DNA of 5,692 nucleotides from Clostridiales bacterium (GTDB lineage: Bacteria; Bacillota; Desulfitobacteriia; Desulfitobacteriales; Desulfitobacteriaceae): contig DAHVVW010000154.1 in NCBI GenBank assembly GCA_027357125.1, positions 1 to 5,692 on the forward strand. The letters run 5' to 3'. Shown piece after piece: positions 1 to 5,692 of the stretch. The position numbers were made by a program, and so were the translations under genes. The notes beneath the pieces are model-generated. The model ran no database searches and was not told where the DNA came from. It saw nothing but the letters and a program-made list of their open reading frames with translations. Within the stretch, counting starts at the first letter, position 1. Each line of letters begins with the position of its first letter.

Positions 1-723
1 AGTGACATTACCCATTAATTGAATAGTTTTTTTCCGGGATCTAAAGTTGAAGTTAAAGTTTTGCTGGTTGCCACTGTGCAGAAGTTCCGATTTTTCCAAG
101 CTAAGGCCGGGGAATATTTCCGTAATCGGCGCTCCGGTAATTTCCGGCCCGTTTATGAAGAGGAATTGGGCTGCGGAGTTATTTATCCGCTCTACTCTTC
201 CTGCACGATCTACAGCAATTATTCCTTCGTGGATCGTATTGATCACAGTTTCCAGTTGTTTAGCGGTGACAATGGCCCTTTCCGATGCCTCTTTCTCATT
301 GATCATCTTGCCGAGCATCACAGAAAGATGATCAACTACTTTTGATAGCTGATCTACTTTGCGTAGCAAGCGCTCTCTTTGGGCTGTACTGCGTGCACAT
401 AGGCCCAATGTCCCGATGGTATGTCCTTCCACGCGAATCGGGTAGACGATCGCAGCTTTTTCCCTACAGTGGTTACGGTTAGGACAATTTTGGCAAGCAG
501 GGTAAAGCATGGGGTCTTCCACAATAACATAGCTACCACCATCTAGCATTTGATCGGTAAGGCATCCCTGGGGAAAAACCTCCTGTGCGGTTACTTCCAA
601 GCGCTTGGTATCGGCGATTAAGTTAAGTTCATCGTCAATAACAAGGATTTCAAATTCCAACTCTGTAGCTAAAGCTTCGGCCATTTGCTTGACGAAACTT
701 TGTATGTCTCGCAGTTTTCCCAT
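1..723 (-). CDS. Sigma-54-dependent transcriptional regulator, N-terminal sensory part (partial, runs off the window)
   Basis: The minus-strand frame is open from an ATG at 723 to the window edge, giving 241 residues without a stop. Residues 1-125 look like the GAF-like input region found in many clostridial sigma-54 activators. They include C77-x2-C80-x5-C86 followed by EKAAIVYPIRVEGHTIGTLG. Residues 126-155 are a heptad-like helical linker. Residues from about 156 (QLETVINTIHEGIIAVD) start a PAS domain. The AAA+ (GAFTGA) and Fis-type DNA-binding domains expected in this family would lie beyond base 1, so the sigma-54 assignment rests on the N-terminus and on the sigma-54 promoter of the divergent operon. 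ATG 723 is chosen as the first ATG after the in-frame stop at 772-774. The Shine-Dalgarno-like AAGGA (minus strand) is rather far upstream, and GTG codons at 726 and 735 are alternatives. A PAS histidine kinase is possible but less likely. Confidence 0.82.
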   Translation of the reverse strand, partial: MGKLRDIQSFVKQMAEALATELEFEILVIDDELNLIADTKRLEVTAQEVFPQGCLTDQMLDGGSYVIVEDPMLYPACQNCPNRNHCREKAAIVYPIRVEGHTIGTLGLCARSTAQRERLLRKVDQLSKVVDHLSVMLGKMINEKEASERAIVTAKQLETVINTIHEGIIAVDRAGRVERINNSAAQFLFINGPEITGAPITEIFPGLSLEKSELLHSGNQQNFNFNFRSRKKTIQLMGNVT

Positions 724-751
724 CACTTGATTCACATCCTTATACGATGAT

Positions 752-782
752 CTCAATAATAATATTAGATCTTATTAGTGAG
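752..782. repeat. Imperfect inverted repeat over the regulator promoter
   Basis: CTCAATAAT (752-760) and ATTAGTGAG (774-782) are inverted copies with one mismatch and a 13-base spacer. The repeat covers the possible -10/-35 region of the regulator gene. Its outer ends carry or adjoin the TGAGA sequence that also clusters upstream of the sigma-54 promoter. An operator for autoregulation is a reasonable guess, but nothing in the sequence proves binding. Confidence 0.35.
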
Positions 783-784
783 AA
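756..784 (-). promoter_or_regulatory. Possible sigma-70-type promoter of the regulator gene
   Basis: On the minus strand, TTCTCA (779-784) and TATTAT (756-761) are separated by 17 bases and match the -35 and -10 consensus at 4/6 and 5/6 positions. Transcription would start near 749 and leave a short leader before ATG 723. The region is very AT-rich, so chance matches are easy. The call is tentative. Confidence 0.3.
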
Positions 785-1015
785 TGTGGTTTTTATTTGC
801 TCTAATGGTCGGTATTGCCTGGTGAGTGAACAGTCTCTGGTACTGAACGGGCAAATCTGTTATTTTTGCCTTAACTTAGTGAGTAGCCAGTTTCACATTT
901 TCGGTCAATACTCTGCATGGGATAGCAAAGATTTTGGAGAAGTTCGGGGAACAGCATGTAAAGGGTTGAATTGGTTCTCAGATTAGTGATAGTGTCTATC
1001 TCATAATTAAGATAA
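785..1015. other. Intergenic stretch without a recognisable gene
   Basis: This is the middle of the divergent region. A 79-codon plus-strand frame (747-986) crosses it but has no ribosome binding site, no recognisable motif and atypical composition, so it is not called. A small stem, GGCAAA (850-855) pairing with TTTGCC (865-870) around a 9-base loop, is present without a following T-run and is therefore not a terminator. TCTCA occurs at 976-980 and 999-1003 and may belong to the activator-site cluster. No tRNA, other RNA gene or mobile element is apparent. Confidence 0.6.
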
Positions 1016-1047
1016 GTCTTGAGACCATTGAGACAATAACGTCTTAA
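1016..1047. promoter_or_regulatory. Probable upstream activating sequences for the sigma-54 activator
   Basis: Two copies of TTGAGAC lie 9 bases apart (1019-1025 and 1028-1034). Each has an inverted partner: GTCT-TG-AGAC at 1016-1025, and TTGAGAC-N6-GTCTTAA at 1028-1047 with one mismatch. They sit about 73-105 bases upstream of the -24 element, the usual distance for enhancer sites bound by activators of the type encoded divergently at 1-723. Role inferred from repeat structure and position. Confidence 0.55.
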
Positions 1048-1119
1048 GAGAGATGTAAATTCGCATGGTTAGAAGGTTTTGTTGCGCCAATAGATGTTTC
1101 AATGATGCTTAGATCTGTT

Positions 1120-1136
1120 TGGCATATAATTTGCAT
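1120..1136 (+). promoter_or_regulatory. Sigma-54 (-24/-12) promoter of the molybdenum hydroxylase operon
   Basis: TGGCAT-ATAAT-TTGCAT matches the RpoN consensus TGGCAC-N5-TTGCA at all but one core base. The invariant GG (1121-1122) and GC (1133-1134) are separated by exactly 10 bases. Transcription should start near 1146. It faces the gene remnant at 1203 and the three hydroxylase genes, and a matching type of activator is divergently encoded. Confidence 0.82.
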
Positions 1137-1202
1137 AATATTCCGAATAGGATAAAATGAGGTTTCTCTATAGAAGAGATTAATACATAGGGGGGAATTG
1201 CA

Positions 1203-1447
1203 ATGAACAAGGTAGAAGGAAAAGCGGCGGAACTAGGGTTCAACCTGCTTTTTCGCGTTTCCGGAGCTGCTAATTTGCTATCGGTCTGCATAATGCCTAT
1301 GAAGAATCTTCGCCTGTGGTTGCTATAGTGGGACATGTTAACAGTTAAATTATCAAAACATTGGTGGGGGTCGTAGCCAAGATGGCGATAAGTGGGATGC
1401 GATGACCTAAACCTGGAAGAGAGTTTTATGTAAGCGCATGGGAGTGA
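1203..1447 (+). pseudogene. Decayed N-terminal remnant of a thiamine-diphosphate enzyme (acetolactate synthase superfamily)
   Basis: An ATG at 1203 follows a strong Shine-Dalgarno sequence (AGGGGGGA, 1189-1196, spacing 6), but its frame closes after 41 codons at 1328. It begins MNKVEGKAAEL and reaches SGAAN at 1260-1274. The next frame (1277-1345) then reads AIGLHNAYEESSPVVAIVGH followed by VNS and a stop at 1346. The third frame (1354-1407) reads a segment ending QDGDKWDAMT before a stop at 1408. Together these match the order and character of the superfamily's N-terminal region (SGPGAAN..TG...AY..S.PVVAI.G), with roughly 50-60 residues missing between the start and SGAAN, and two frame changes. 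The remaining 400 or so residues of such an enzyme are absent, as the hydroxylase genes begin immediately. The family call is from motif memory, not alignment. A real 41-residue peptide is the alternative. Confidence 0.55.
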
Positions 1448-2296
1448 ATGACAACGATTACTAACTACGTTCAGGCCGCTAGCATAGAAATGGCTTTGCA
1501 AGCGTTAGCTGATAATAAGATGTCAGGACGCTTCTTGGCAGGGGGCACCTCGCTGATGCCTATATTAAACTTGCTTCGCTACCAGCCAGGAGTAACGCAT
1601 ACATTGATTGACATTAAACACATTGAAGGTTTACGTACTATTGAACTACAAGCGGATGAACTAGTGATCGGAGCCGCTGTGACATTGAGTGAGTTGACAA
1701 AACATCAACTGGTTTTAGAACATGCCCCAGTCCTAGTCCGGGTAGCCAAGGTAATTGGTTCCCGGGAAATCCGCAACAGGGCTACTTTAGGCGGTAACCT
1801 TTGCAGCGGGGATCCGAGGGCTGATCTGTTGCTGCCGACTATGGCTTTGCTTGCCCGGTTACAATTTGTGCACATGGATGATCCAAACGTAATGGGAATG
1901 AGCGAATTCCTGGCTCAGGGAAATAGAGCCCGGCAGCATGCTATTCTTACCCATATCTATATTCCGATAGCAAGGGAAGTCAGATGGGGTTACAGCCGCC
2001 TGGCGGAAAAAAGCATGGGTAGGTGTAACATTGCTGCTATGGCCTTGGTGGCCGGTGAAAGCGGAAGTTTAAAAGAAATAGGCCTGGTAGTTGGCGGCGA
2101 GGCTCTGTGGCCGCAATATTTTACCGGTCTGCACATTGGCAGTGGCGCTAAAGGTTCAATCCTGACACTGGCGGAAAAAGTTGTGAGCGAAATTGCGGCG
2201 GGGAAAGTTGGCTGGTCGGACTACCGAACGGCGACAGCGGTCACAGTGGTCTATGAGGCTCTGGAGGAGTTGATGAATAATGAGGCAAATGCTTAA
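1448..2296 (+). CDS. Molybdenum hydroxylase FAD-binding subunit (xanthine dehydrogenase / CoxM family)
   Basis: The 282-residue protein has the usual length for the separate FAD subunit of molybdenum hydroxylases. It passes electrons from the [2Fe-2S] subunit to the external acceptor through FAD and should be cytoplasmic. The family's two flavin-binding signatures are visible: AGGTSL at residues 31-36 and TLGGNLCSGDPRAD at 113-126, preceded by the typical IGSREIRNRA. The C-terminal part (about 170-280, ending near the YRTATAV segment) fits the CO-dehydrogenase flavoprotein C-terminal domain. There is no obvious cysteine-rich insertion like the [4Fe-4S] loop of 4-hydroxybenzoyl-CoA reductase. 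ATG 1448 is the first start after an in-frame stop at 1445-1447. GGGAG lies only 3 bases upstream, a tight and probably weak ribosome binding site. It is the first intact gene behind the sigma-54 promoter and overlaps the next gene by 17 bases. Confidence 0.96.
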   Translation: MTTITNYVQAASIEMALQALADNKMSGRFLAGGTSLMPILNLLRYQPGVTHTLIDIKHIEGLRTIELQADELVIGAAVTLSELTKHQLVLEHAPVLVRVAKVIGSREIRNRATLGGNLCSGDPRADLLLPTMALLARLQFVHMDDPNVMGMSEFLAQGNRARQHAILTHIYIPIAREVRWGYSRLAEKSMGRCNIAAMALVAGESGSLKEIGLVVGGEALWPQYFTGLHIGSGAKGSILTLAEKVVSEIAAGKVGWSDYRTATAVTVVYEALEELMNNEANA

Positions 2297-2768
2297 AGTT
2301 ACAGTAAACGGTTATCCGTGGGAAGGGCTGGTTAAAAGCGACCAGAGTTTATTGGATTTTCTCCGGGACGAACTCGGTCTCACCGGGGCAAAGAAAGGCT
2401 GTGACGGGGGAGAATGTGGTGCCTGTGTCGTGTTACTGGACGGAAGAGCCGTCAATTCGTGCCTGATTCCGGTATTGGATGTCAATAACTGCGAAGTGCG
2501 GACTATTGAGGGGCTGCAGGACGAACAGACTAATCAGCTTCAGGATGCCTTTGTCAGTGTCGGGGCGGTTCAATGCGGATTCTGTACTCCAGGGATGATT
2601 GTGGCCGCCAGAGCCTTGCTGGCTGAGGTACATAATCCCGGTGAAGAAGAAATTAGGGAGGCAATGGTCGGGCATCTCTGTCGCTGCACCGGTTATACTC
2701 GTATTGCCGCGGCGATAAAATTAGCTGCCAGCCGGATTAATCCGGAAACAGCCGGCCCTGAGAGGTGA
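2280..2768 (+). CDS. Molybdenum hydroxylase [2Fe-2S] subunit (xanthine dehydrogenase / CoxS family)
   Basis: The 162-residue protein carries both clusters expected of the family. Cys41, 46, 49 and 61 (C-x4-C-x2-C-x11-C) form the N-terminal plant-ferredoxin-type [2Fe-2S] site. Cys99, 102, 134 and 136 (CGFC ... CRC, followed by TGY) form the C-terminal helical [2Fe-2S] site next to the molybdenum cofactor. All eight ligands are present. It relays electrons from the Mo centre to the FAD subunit. ATG 2280 has GGAGGAG (2263-2269) 10 bases upstream. ATG 2289 would give the more usual beginning MLKVTVNG but has a poorer ribosome binding site. The gene overlaps the FAD gene upstream and its stop overlaps or abuts the start of the large subunit, implying translational coupling and one transcript. 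Confidence 0.97.
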   Translation: MRQMLKVTVNGYPWEGLVKSDQSLLDFLRDELGLTGAKKGCDGGECGACVVLLDGRAVNSCLIPVLDVNNCEVRTIEGLQDEQTNQLQDAFVSVGAVQCGFCTPGMIVAARALLAEVHNPGEEEIREAMVGHLCRCTGYTRIAAAIKLAASRINPETAGPER

Positions 2769-2773
2769 GTGGG

Positions 2774-5110
2774 ATGGACTTAATCGGAAGGGATATACCT
2801 TTAATCGACGGGAAAGAAAAGGCAACGGGAAGGATGGTTTTTACTGCCGACATAAATAGGCCCGGGATGCTCTATGGCATGGTACTCCGCAGTCCTTACC
2901 CGCATGCCCGCATTGTCCAGATCGATGATTCCAGGGCGTGGAAACAGCCGGGAGTACGTGCCATTATAACCGGAAAAAACAGGCAGTTTCCGTTTTATTC
3001 GGTCGCGGGGCAAAAAGTATTGGACGAACAACTGCTGGCAACGGACAAAGTGCATTTTATCGGGGATGAAGTTGCTGTTGTGGCTGCTACAGATCGAGAT
3101 ACAGCGGCTGAGGCTCTTAGATTGATTAAGGTCGAATATGAACAATTGCCTCCGGTATTTGATCCCTTATCAGCCATGGCTGACGGGGTGCCGCTGGTTC
3201 ATCAGAGTCAGGCATCGAATATCCCTTACCGAATGGAGTTTTCTCGAGGGGACATTAATGAAGGATTCGCTAAGTCAGAGGTTATCGTCGAGGAGACTTT
3301 TAACGTTGGACACCAGTATCAAGGTTATTTGGAACCCCACGCAGCAGTAGCAGAATGCGACATTTCCGGCAGAGTAACTTTGTGGCTGCCTATGCAATCA
3401 CCCACCTTAGGACGGATAACCTATGCTGCCGCCTTGGGCATTCCGGAGAACAAGATACGCATAGTACAAATGCCCATCGGCGGAGGCTTTGGCGGTAAAC
3501 TCGAGTATAAATTGCATGCGCTCTGTGCTTTGCTGGCCAAAGAGACCGGACAACCAGTGAAAATGGTTAACACACGGGCGGAAGATTTCCAGGCTGGCCT
3601 ACCTCGAGTACCGATGCAGATTAAGATGAAACTGGGTGTCCGTTCTGACGGTACCTTGGCTGCCAAAGAAAGTGAAATAATCGCCGACAGTGGTGCTTAC
3701 GTTAATTACAGCCATGGAATACTCCTAAGTGCTTGTCACCGTCATGACAATCTATATCGCTTACAAAATATTCATACCAAGGGGTATCTTGTTTATACCA
3801 ATAAAGTTCCTACAGGCTGTTTCCGCGGCTTTGGCAATCCCCAGGTTCACTTTGCTCTGGAAAGTATCTTGGATATGGCCGCAGACCGATTGGGGATGGA
3901 TCCGGCAGAGCTGCGCCTGCGCAATGCCACCCAAACCGGGGATGTAACCGTTCACGGCTGGCAGGTCTTAAGTTGTGGTCTGAGTGATTGCATCAACCAA
4001 AGCACGAACGGTGCCGGGTGGCAGGCAAAAAGGCTGACGGAGATCAAGCCTGATACTAAGGATCAAGTGGAGAAAAAGGCAGGCCAAGAGGCATTACAAG
4101 AAGCGCGCTATGCCAAAGGGATCGGTTTAGCTTGTTGTTTGCACGTTTCAGGCAACCGTACTTTCCTACCTTACTTCGATGGGGCTTCCTGTCGGATCAC
4201 GGTCAATGAGCAAGGGATGGCTATTGTTTTTGTCGGTGAAACTGACCTGGGCCAAGGAGCAAGGACAACCTTTGCTCAGATTGCAGCTCATGAACTGGGA
4301 TTGCCCATAACAGATGTGATGGTCACTTTGGTTGACACTGACATAAATCCACATGGTTTGGGGACATTTGGCGATCGGGCCACAACATTGGGGGGTAATG
4401 CTGTCCGCTTGGCCGCTGCGGACGCAAGGAGGCAGATTCTAGCCATAGCAGCCGAAGAAACAGGGAGTACAGCGGAGAAGCTGGTAATCAATGATGGTAT
4501 TATTACAGGCGAAGCCGGCATCAGGCTGAGTCTGGCGGAAATAGCACAGCTTGCCTTGTCTCAATTAGCTGGCGGTCATATTTGTGGGCAAGGCGTTTAT
4601 ATTCCCCCGGATGTCACCGCGGTACATCCGGATACCAAATACGGTAACATTTCGTGTTCTTATCCATTTGTGGCTCAGGTCGCCGAAGTGGAAGTAGATA
4701 GGTGGACCGGCCGGGTAAAAGTAAATAGGATAGTAGCCGCTCATGATGTAGGCAAAGTTATCAATCCTTTGCTTGCCAATGGCCAGGTAGATGGGGCAGT
4801 GGCCCAAGGTATCGGCTATACCCTGATGGAAGACATGGGTATTGCCAACGGAAAGGTCAGTAACAAAACATTCAGCGATTATAACATGCCCCGGATTACA
4901 GACATGCCAGAAATCAAGAGCATTTTGGTTGAATCGAATGATCCGAACGGACCCTATGGAGCTAAAGGTCTGGCGGAACCGGCTCTGACGCCGACGGCGG
5001 CAGCAATTGCCAATGCCATTTATAATGCGGTTGGCGTAAGAATTACGGAACTACCCGTTACGGCTGAGAAGGTGTTCCGTGCCTTAAAGGAAAGATTCGG
5101 ATGCCCTTAA
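2774..5110 (+). CDS. Molybdenum hydroxylase catalytic (molybdopterin-binding) subunit, substrate unknown
   Basis: The 778-residue protein (numbered from ATG 2774) is a full-length large subunit of the xanthine dehydrogenase superfamily, which hydroxylates a substrate carbon using water. The N-terminal a/b hammerhead domain covers about residues 10-130. The cofactor-binding part shows EPHAAVA (187-193), IGGGFGGK (235-242), FRGFGNPQ (350-357), GETDLGQG (488-495) and a C-terminal GAKGLAEP, whose Glu735 matches the catalytic base. Bovine xanthine dehydrogenase has Glu802 directly after GGGFGGK; here that position is Leu243. The Arg880 counterpart (Arg351) is kept. The CO-dehydrogenase active-site loop AYxCSFR is absent. 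ATG 2774 is preferred because AGAGGTGAG lies just upstream; an in-frame GTG at 2765, overlapping the previous stop, would add three residues. Family certain, substrate not. Confidence 0.95.
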   Translation: MDLIGRDIPLIDGKEKATGRMVFTADINRPGMLYGMVLRSPYPHARIVQIDDSRAWKQPGVRAIITGKNRQFPFYSVAGQKVLDEQLLATDKVHFIGDEVAVVAATDRDTAAEALRLIKVEYEQLPPVFDPLSAMADGVPLVHQSQASNIPYRMEFSRGDINEGFAKSEVIVEETFNVGHQYQGYLEPHAAVAECDISGRVTLWLPMQSPTLGRITYAAALGIPENKIRIVQMPIGGGFGGKLEYKLHALCALLAKETGQPVKMVNTRAEDFQAGLPRVPMQIKMKLGVRSDGTLAAKESEIIADSGAYVNYSHGILLSACHRHDNLYRLQNIHTKGYLVYTNKVPTGCFRGFGNPQVHFALESILDMAADRLGMDPAELRLRNATQTGDVTVHGWQVLSCGLSDCINQSTNGAGWQAKRLTEIKPDTKDQVEKKAGQEALQEARYAKGIGLACCLHVSGNRTFLPYFDGASCRITVNEQGMAIVFVGETDLGQGARTTFAQIAAHELGLPITDVMVTLVDTDINPHGLGTFGDRATTLGGNAVRLAAADARRQILAIAAEETGSTAEKLVINDGIITGEAGIRLSLAEIAQLALSQLAGGHICGQGVYIPPDVTAVHPDTKYGNISCSYPFVAQVAEVEVDRWTGRVKVNRIVAAHDVGKVINPLLANGQVDGAVAQGIGYTLMEDMGIANGKVSNKTFSDYNMPRITDMPEIKSILVESNDPNGPYGAKGLAEPALTPTAAAIANAIYNAVGVRITELPVTAEKVFRALKERFGCP

Positions 5111-5249
5111 ACGGCACCACGAAGAATGATAATTCAGGAGAGCGCATGTACCAAAGGATGCACATGCAGCTCAAGTATTTAGTTGGACAAATAATATCAG
5201 CAATACAAATGTAAATACCATAATATAACAAATAAAGGGGGAACATTGG
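5111..5249. other. Intergenic gap between the hydroxylase and the flavoenzyme gene
   Basis: The 139-base gap is AT-rich towards its end. I see no intrinsic terminator. A TTGGAC at 5183-5188 could be a -35 element, but no good -10 follows at the right distance. No -24/-12 element is present. Read-through from the upstream operon is therefore plausible. The only strong signal is the ribosome binding site AAGGGGGA at 5235-5242, 7 bases before ATG 5250. Confidence 0.5.
5144..5167. repeat. Short inverted repeat after the hydroxylase operon
   Basis: GCATGT (5144-5149) and ACATGC (5162-5167) are perfect inverted copies around a 12-base spacer. There is no GC-rich stem and no T-run, so it is unlikely to terminate transcription. 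It could be an operator or a chance match. Confidence 0.25.
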
Positions 5250-5692
5250 ATGAAACCGGATTTAAGCGTAGAGGTTTGGACGAAGAAATTTAAAAACCCA
5301 ATTGTGGTTGCTTCTGCAACTCCGACCAAAGATGCCGCTTATATGAAAAGATGTGTTGATGCGGGTGCCGGTGGTTTGATTTCCAAAACAGTGACTTATG
5401 AAAAGGCCTTGCACAGATATGTCTCACCCAGGTTTACAGTTCTGCATAAAAAAGGATGGCCCCATGCTTTTTCCAATTATTCAGCCGAATTTCTGGCGAC
5501 ATATACACCGGAAGAGTGGATGCCGGAACTGGAGGAGACCAAAAAATACTGTGCCGAAAATGATACTGTGTTTATTGCCAGTATTTCCGGTGACACTTTG
5601 GAAAACTGGGCTAAATTGGCCAAAATGGTGGAAAGTATTGGCGCTGACATGATTGAGTGCAACTTTGGTTGTCCACACCCGCGTGATCTAGG
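5250..5692 (+). CDS. FMN-dependent dihydroorotate/dihydropyrimidine dehydrogenase-like protein (partial, runs off the window)
   Basis: 147 complete codons are present and the frame remains open at the window end. The beginning resembles the FMN-binding TIM barrel of dihydroorotate dehydrogenase and of the dihydropyrimidine dehydrogenase subunit PreA. VEVWTKKFKNPIVVASATPT (residues 7-26) forms the first strand, and DAGAGGLISKTVT (37-49) includes the Lys46 expected near the flavin. IASISG (109-114) and ECNFGCPHP (136-144) correspond to the family's N-x-x-CPH strand. The catalytic loop and any C-terminal ferredoxin-type clusters (as in PreA) lie outside the window. The start is well supported by AAGGGGGA with 7-base spacing. 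The gene follows the hydroxylase on the same strand, so a joint role in breakdown of a heterocyclic compound is possible. The substrate cannot be told, and a pyrimidine biosynthetic role is less likely in this context. Confidence 0.85.
   Translation, partial: MKPDLSVEVWTKKFKNPIVVASATPTKDAAYMKRCVDAGAGGLISKTVTYEKALHRYVSPRFTVLHKKGWPHAFSNYSAEFLATYTPEEWMPELEETKKYCAENDTVFIASISGDTLENWAKLAKMVESIGADMIECNFGCPHPRDL

Noticed and set aside
19..345. Plus-strand open frames (19-345 and 47-331)
   Set aside because: They are antisense to the continuous regulator frame on the minus strand, whose PAS-domain sequence is recognisable.
785..801. Second sigma-54-like sequence, TGGTTTTTATTTGC
   Set aside because: GG and GC are separated by 9 rather than 10 bases and the flanking consensus is poor.
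850..870. Stem GGCAAA/TTTGCC as a terminator
   Set aside because: The six-pair stem is not followed by a T-run and no gene ends just before it.
747..986. 79-codon plus-strand open frame in the divergent region
   Set aside because: It has no Shine-Dalgarno sequence and no recognisable motif, its composition is unlike its neighbours, and it overlaps the likely regulator promoter.
1165..1179. Hairpin TCTCT-ATAGA-AGAGA in the leader as a riboswitch or attenuator
   Set aside because: A lone 5-base stem, with no alternative pairing or known riboswitch motif, is expected by chance.
1109..1501. 130-codon minus-strand open frame
   Set aside because: It lies antisense to the remnant and to the start of the FAD gene, covers the sigma-54 promoter, has no good ribosome binding site and shows no domain signature.
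1448..5110. Aerobic CO dehydrogenase (coxMSL)
   Set aside because: Gene order matches, but the catalytic subunit lacks the AYxCSFR loop that defines CO dehydrogenase.
1..5692. CRISPR array, tRNA/rRNA gene or insertion sequence
   Set aside because: No regularly spaced repeats, cloverleaf-like sequence, transposase motif or terminal inverted repeats were seen on either strand.

Overview
The window reads as bacterial DNA from an anaerobic Firmicute (Clostridia or Negativicutes type). This is inferred from very strong G-rich Shine-Dalgarno sequences, moderate GC, and a sigma-54 activator with a cysteine-containing sensory region of a kind I associate with those groups. The species cannot be named from the sequence.

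Layout: (1) Positions 1-723, minus strand: the N-terminal 241 residues of a regulator, cut by the window edge. It has a GAF-like cysteine-motif sensor followed by a PAS domain, most likely a sigma-54-dependent enhancer-binding protein. (2) Positions 724-1202: a divergent control region without a gene. It holds a near-consensus -24/-12 promoter (TGGCAT-N5-TTGCAT, 1120-1136) and clustered TGAGA(C) half-sites 70-105 bases upstream of it. (3) Positions 1203-1447: a decayed gene start that retains an excellent ribosome binding site but falls into three reading frames. Stitched together, the pieces resemble the N-terminal part of a thiamine-diphosphate enzyme of the acetolactate synthase superfamily. 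(4) Positions 1448-5110: three overlapping genes for a molybdenum hydroxylase (xanthine dehydrogenase superfamily) in the order FAD subunit, 2x[2Fe-2S] subunit, molybdopterin subunit. (5) Positions 5250-5692: the first 147 residues of an FMN-dependent dihydroorotate/dihydropyrimidine-dehydrogenase-like protein, cut by the window edge.

Working model (inference): the divergent regulator senses a small molecule or redox state and activates sigma-54 RNA polymerase at 1120-1136. This gives a transcript that crosses the gene remnant and then expresses the hydroxylase, perhaps together with the downstream flavoenzyme. Electrons from hydroxylation would pass from the Mo centre through two [2Fe-2S] clusters to FAD. 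A PreA/DHOD-like reductase next door suggests catabolism of a heterocyclic or related compound. However, the catalytic subunit lacks the purine-binding glutamate of bovine xanthine dehydrogenase, so the substrate is open. The most unusual features are the gene remnant lying between the sigma-54 promoter and the operon, and the unassigned substrate of the enzyme cluster.
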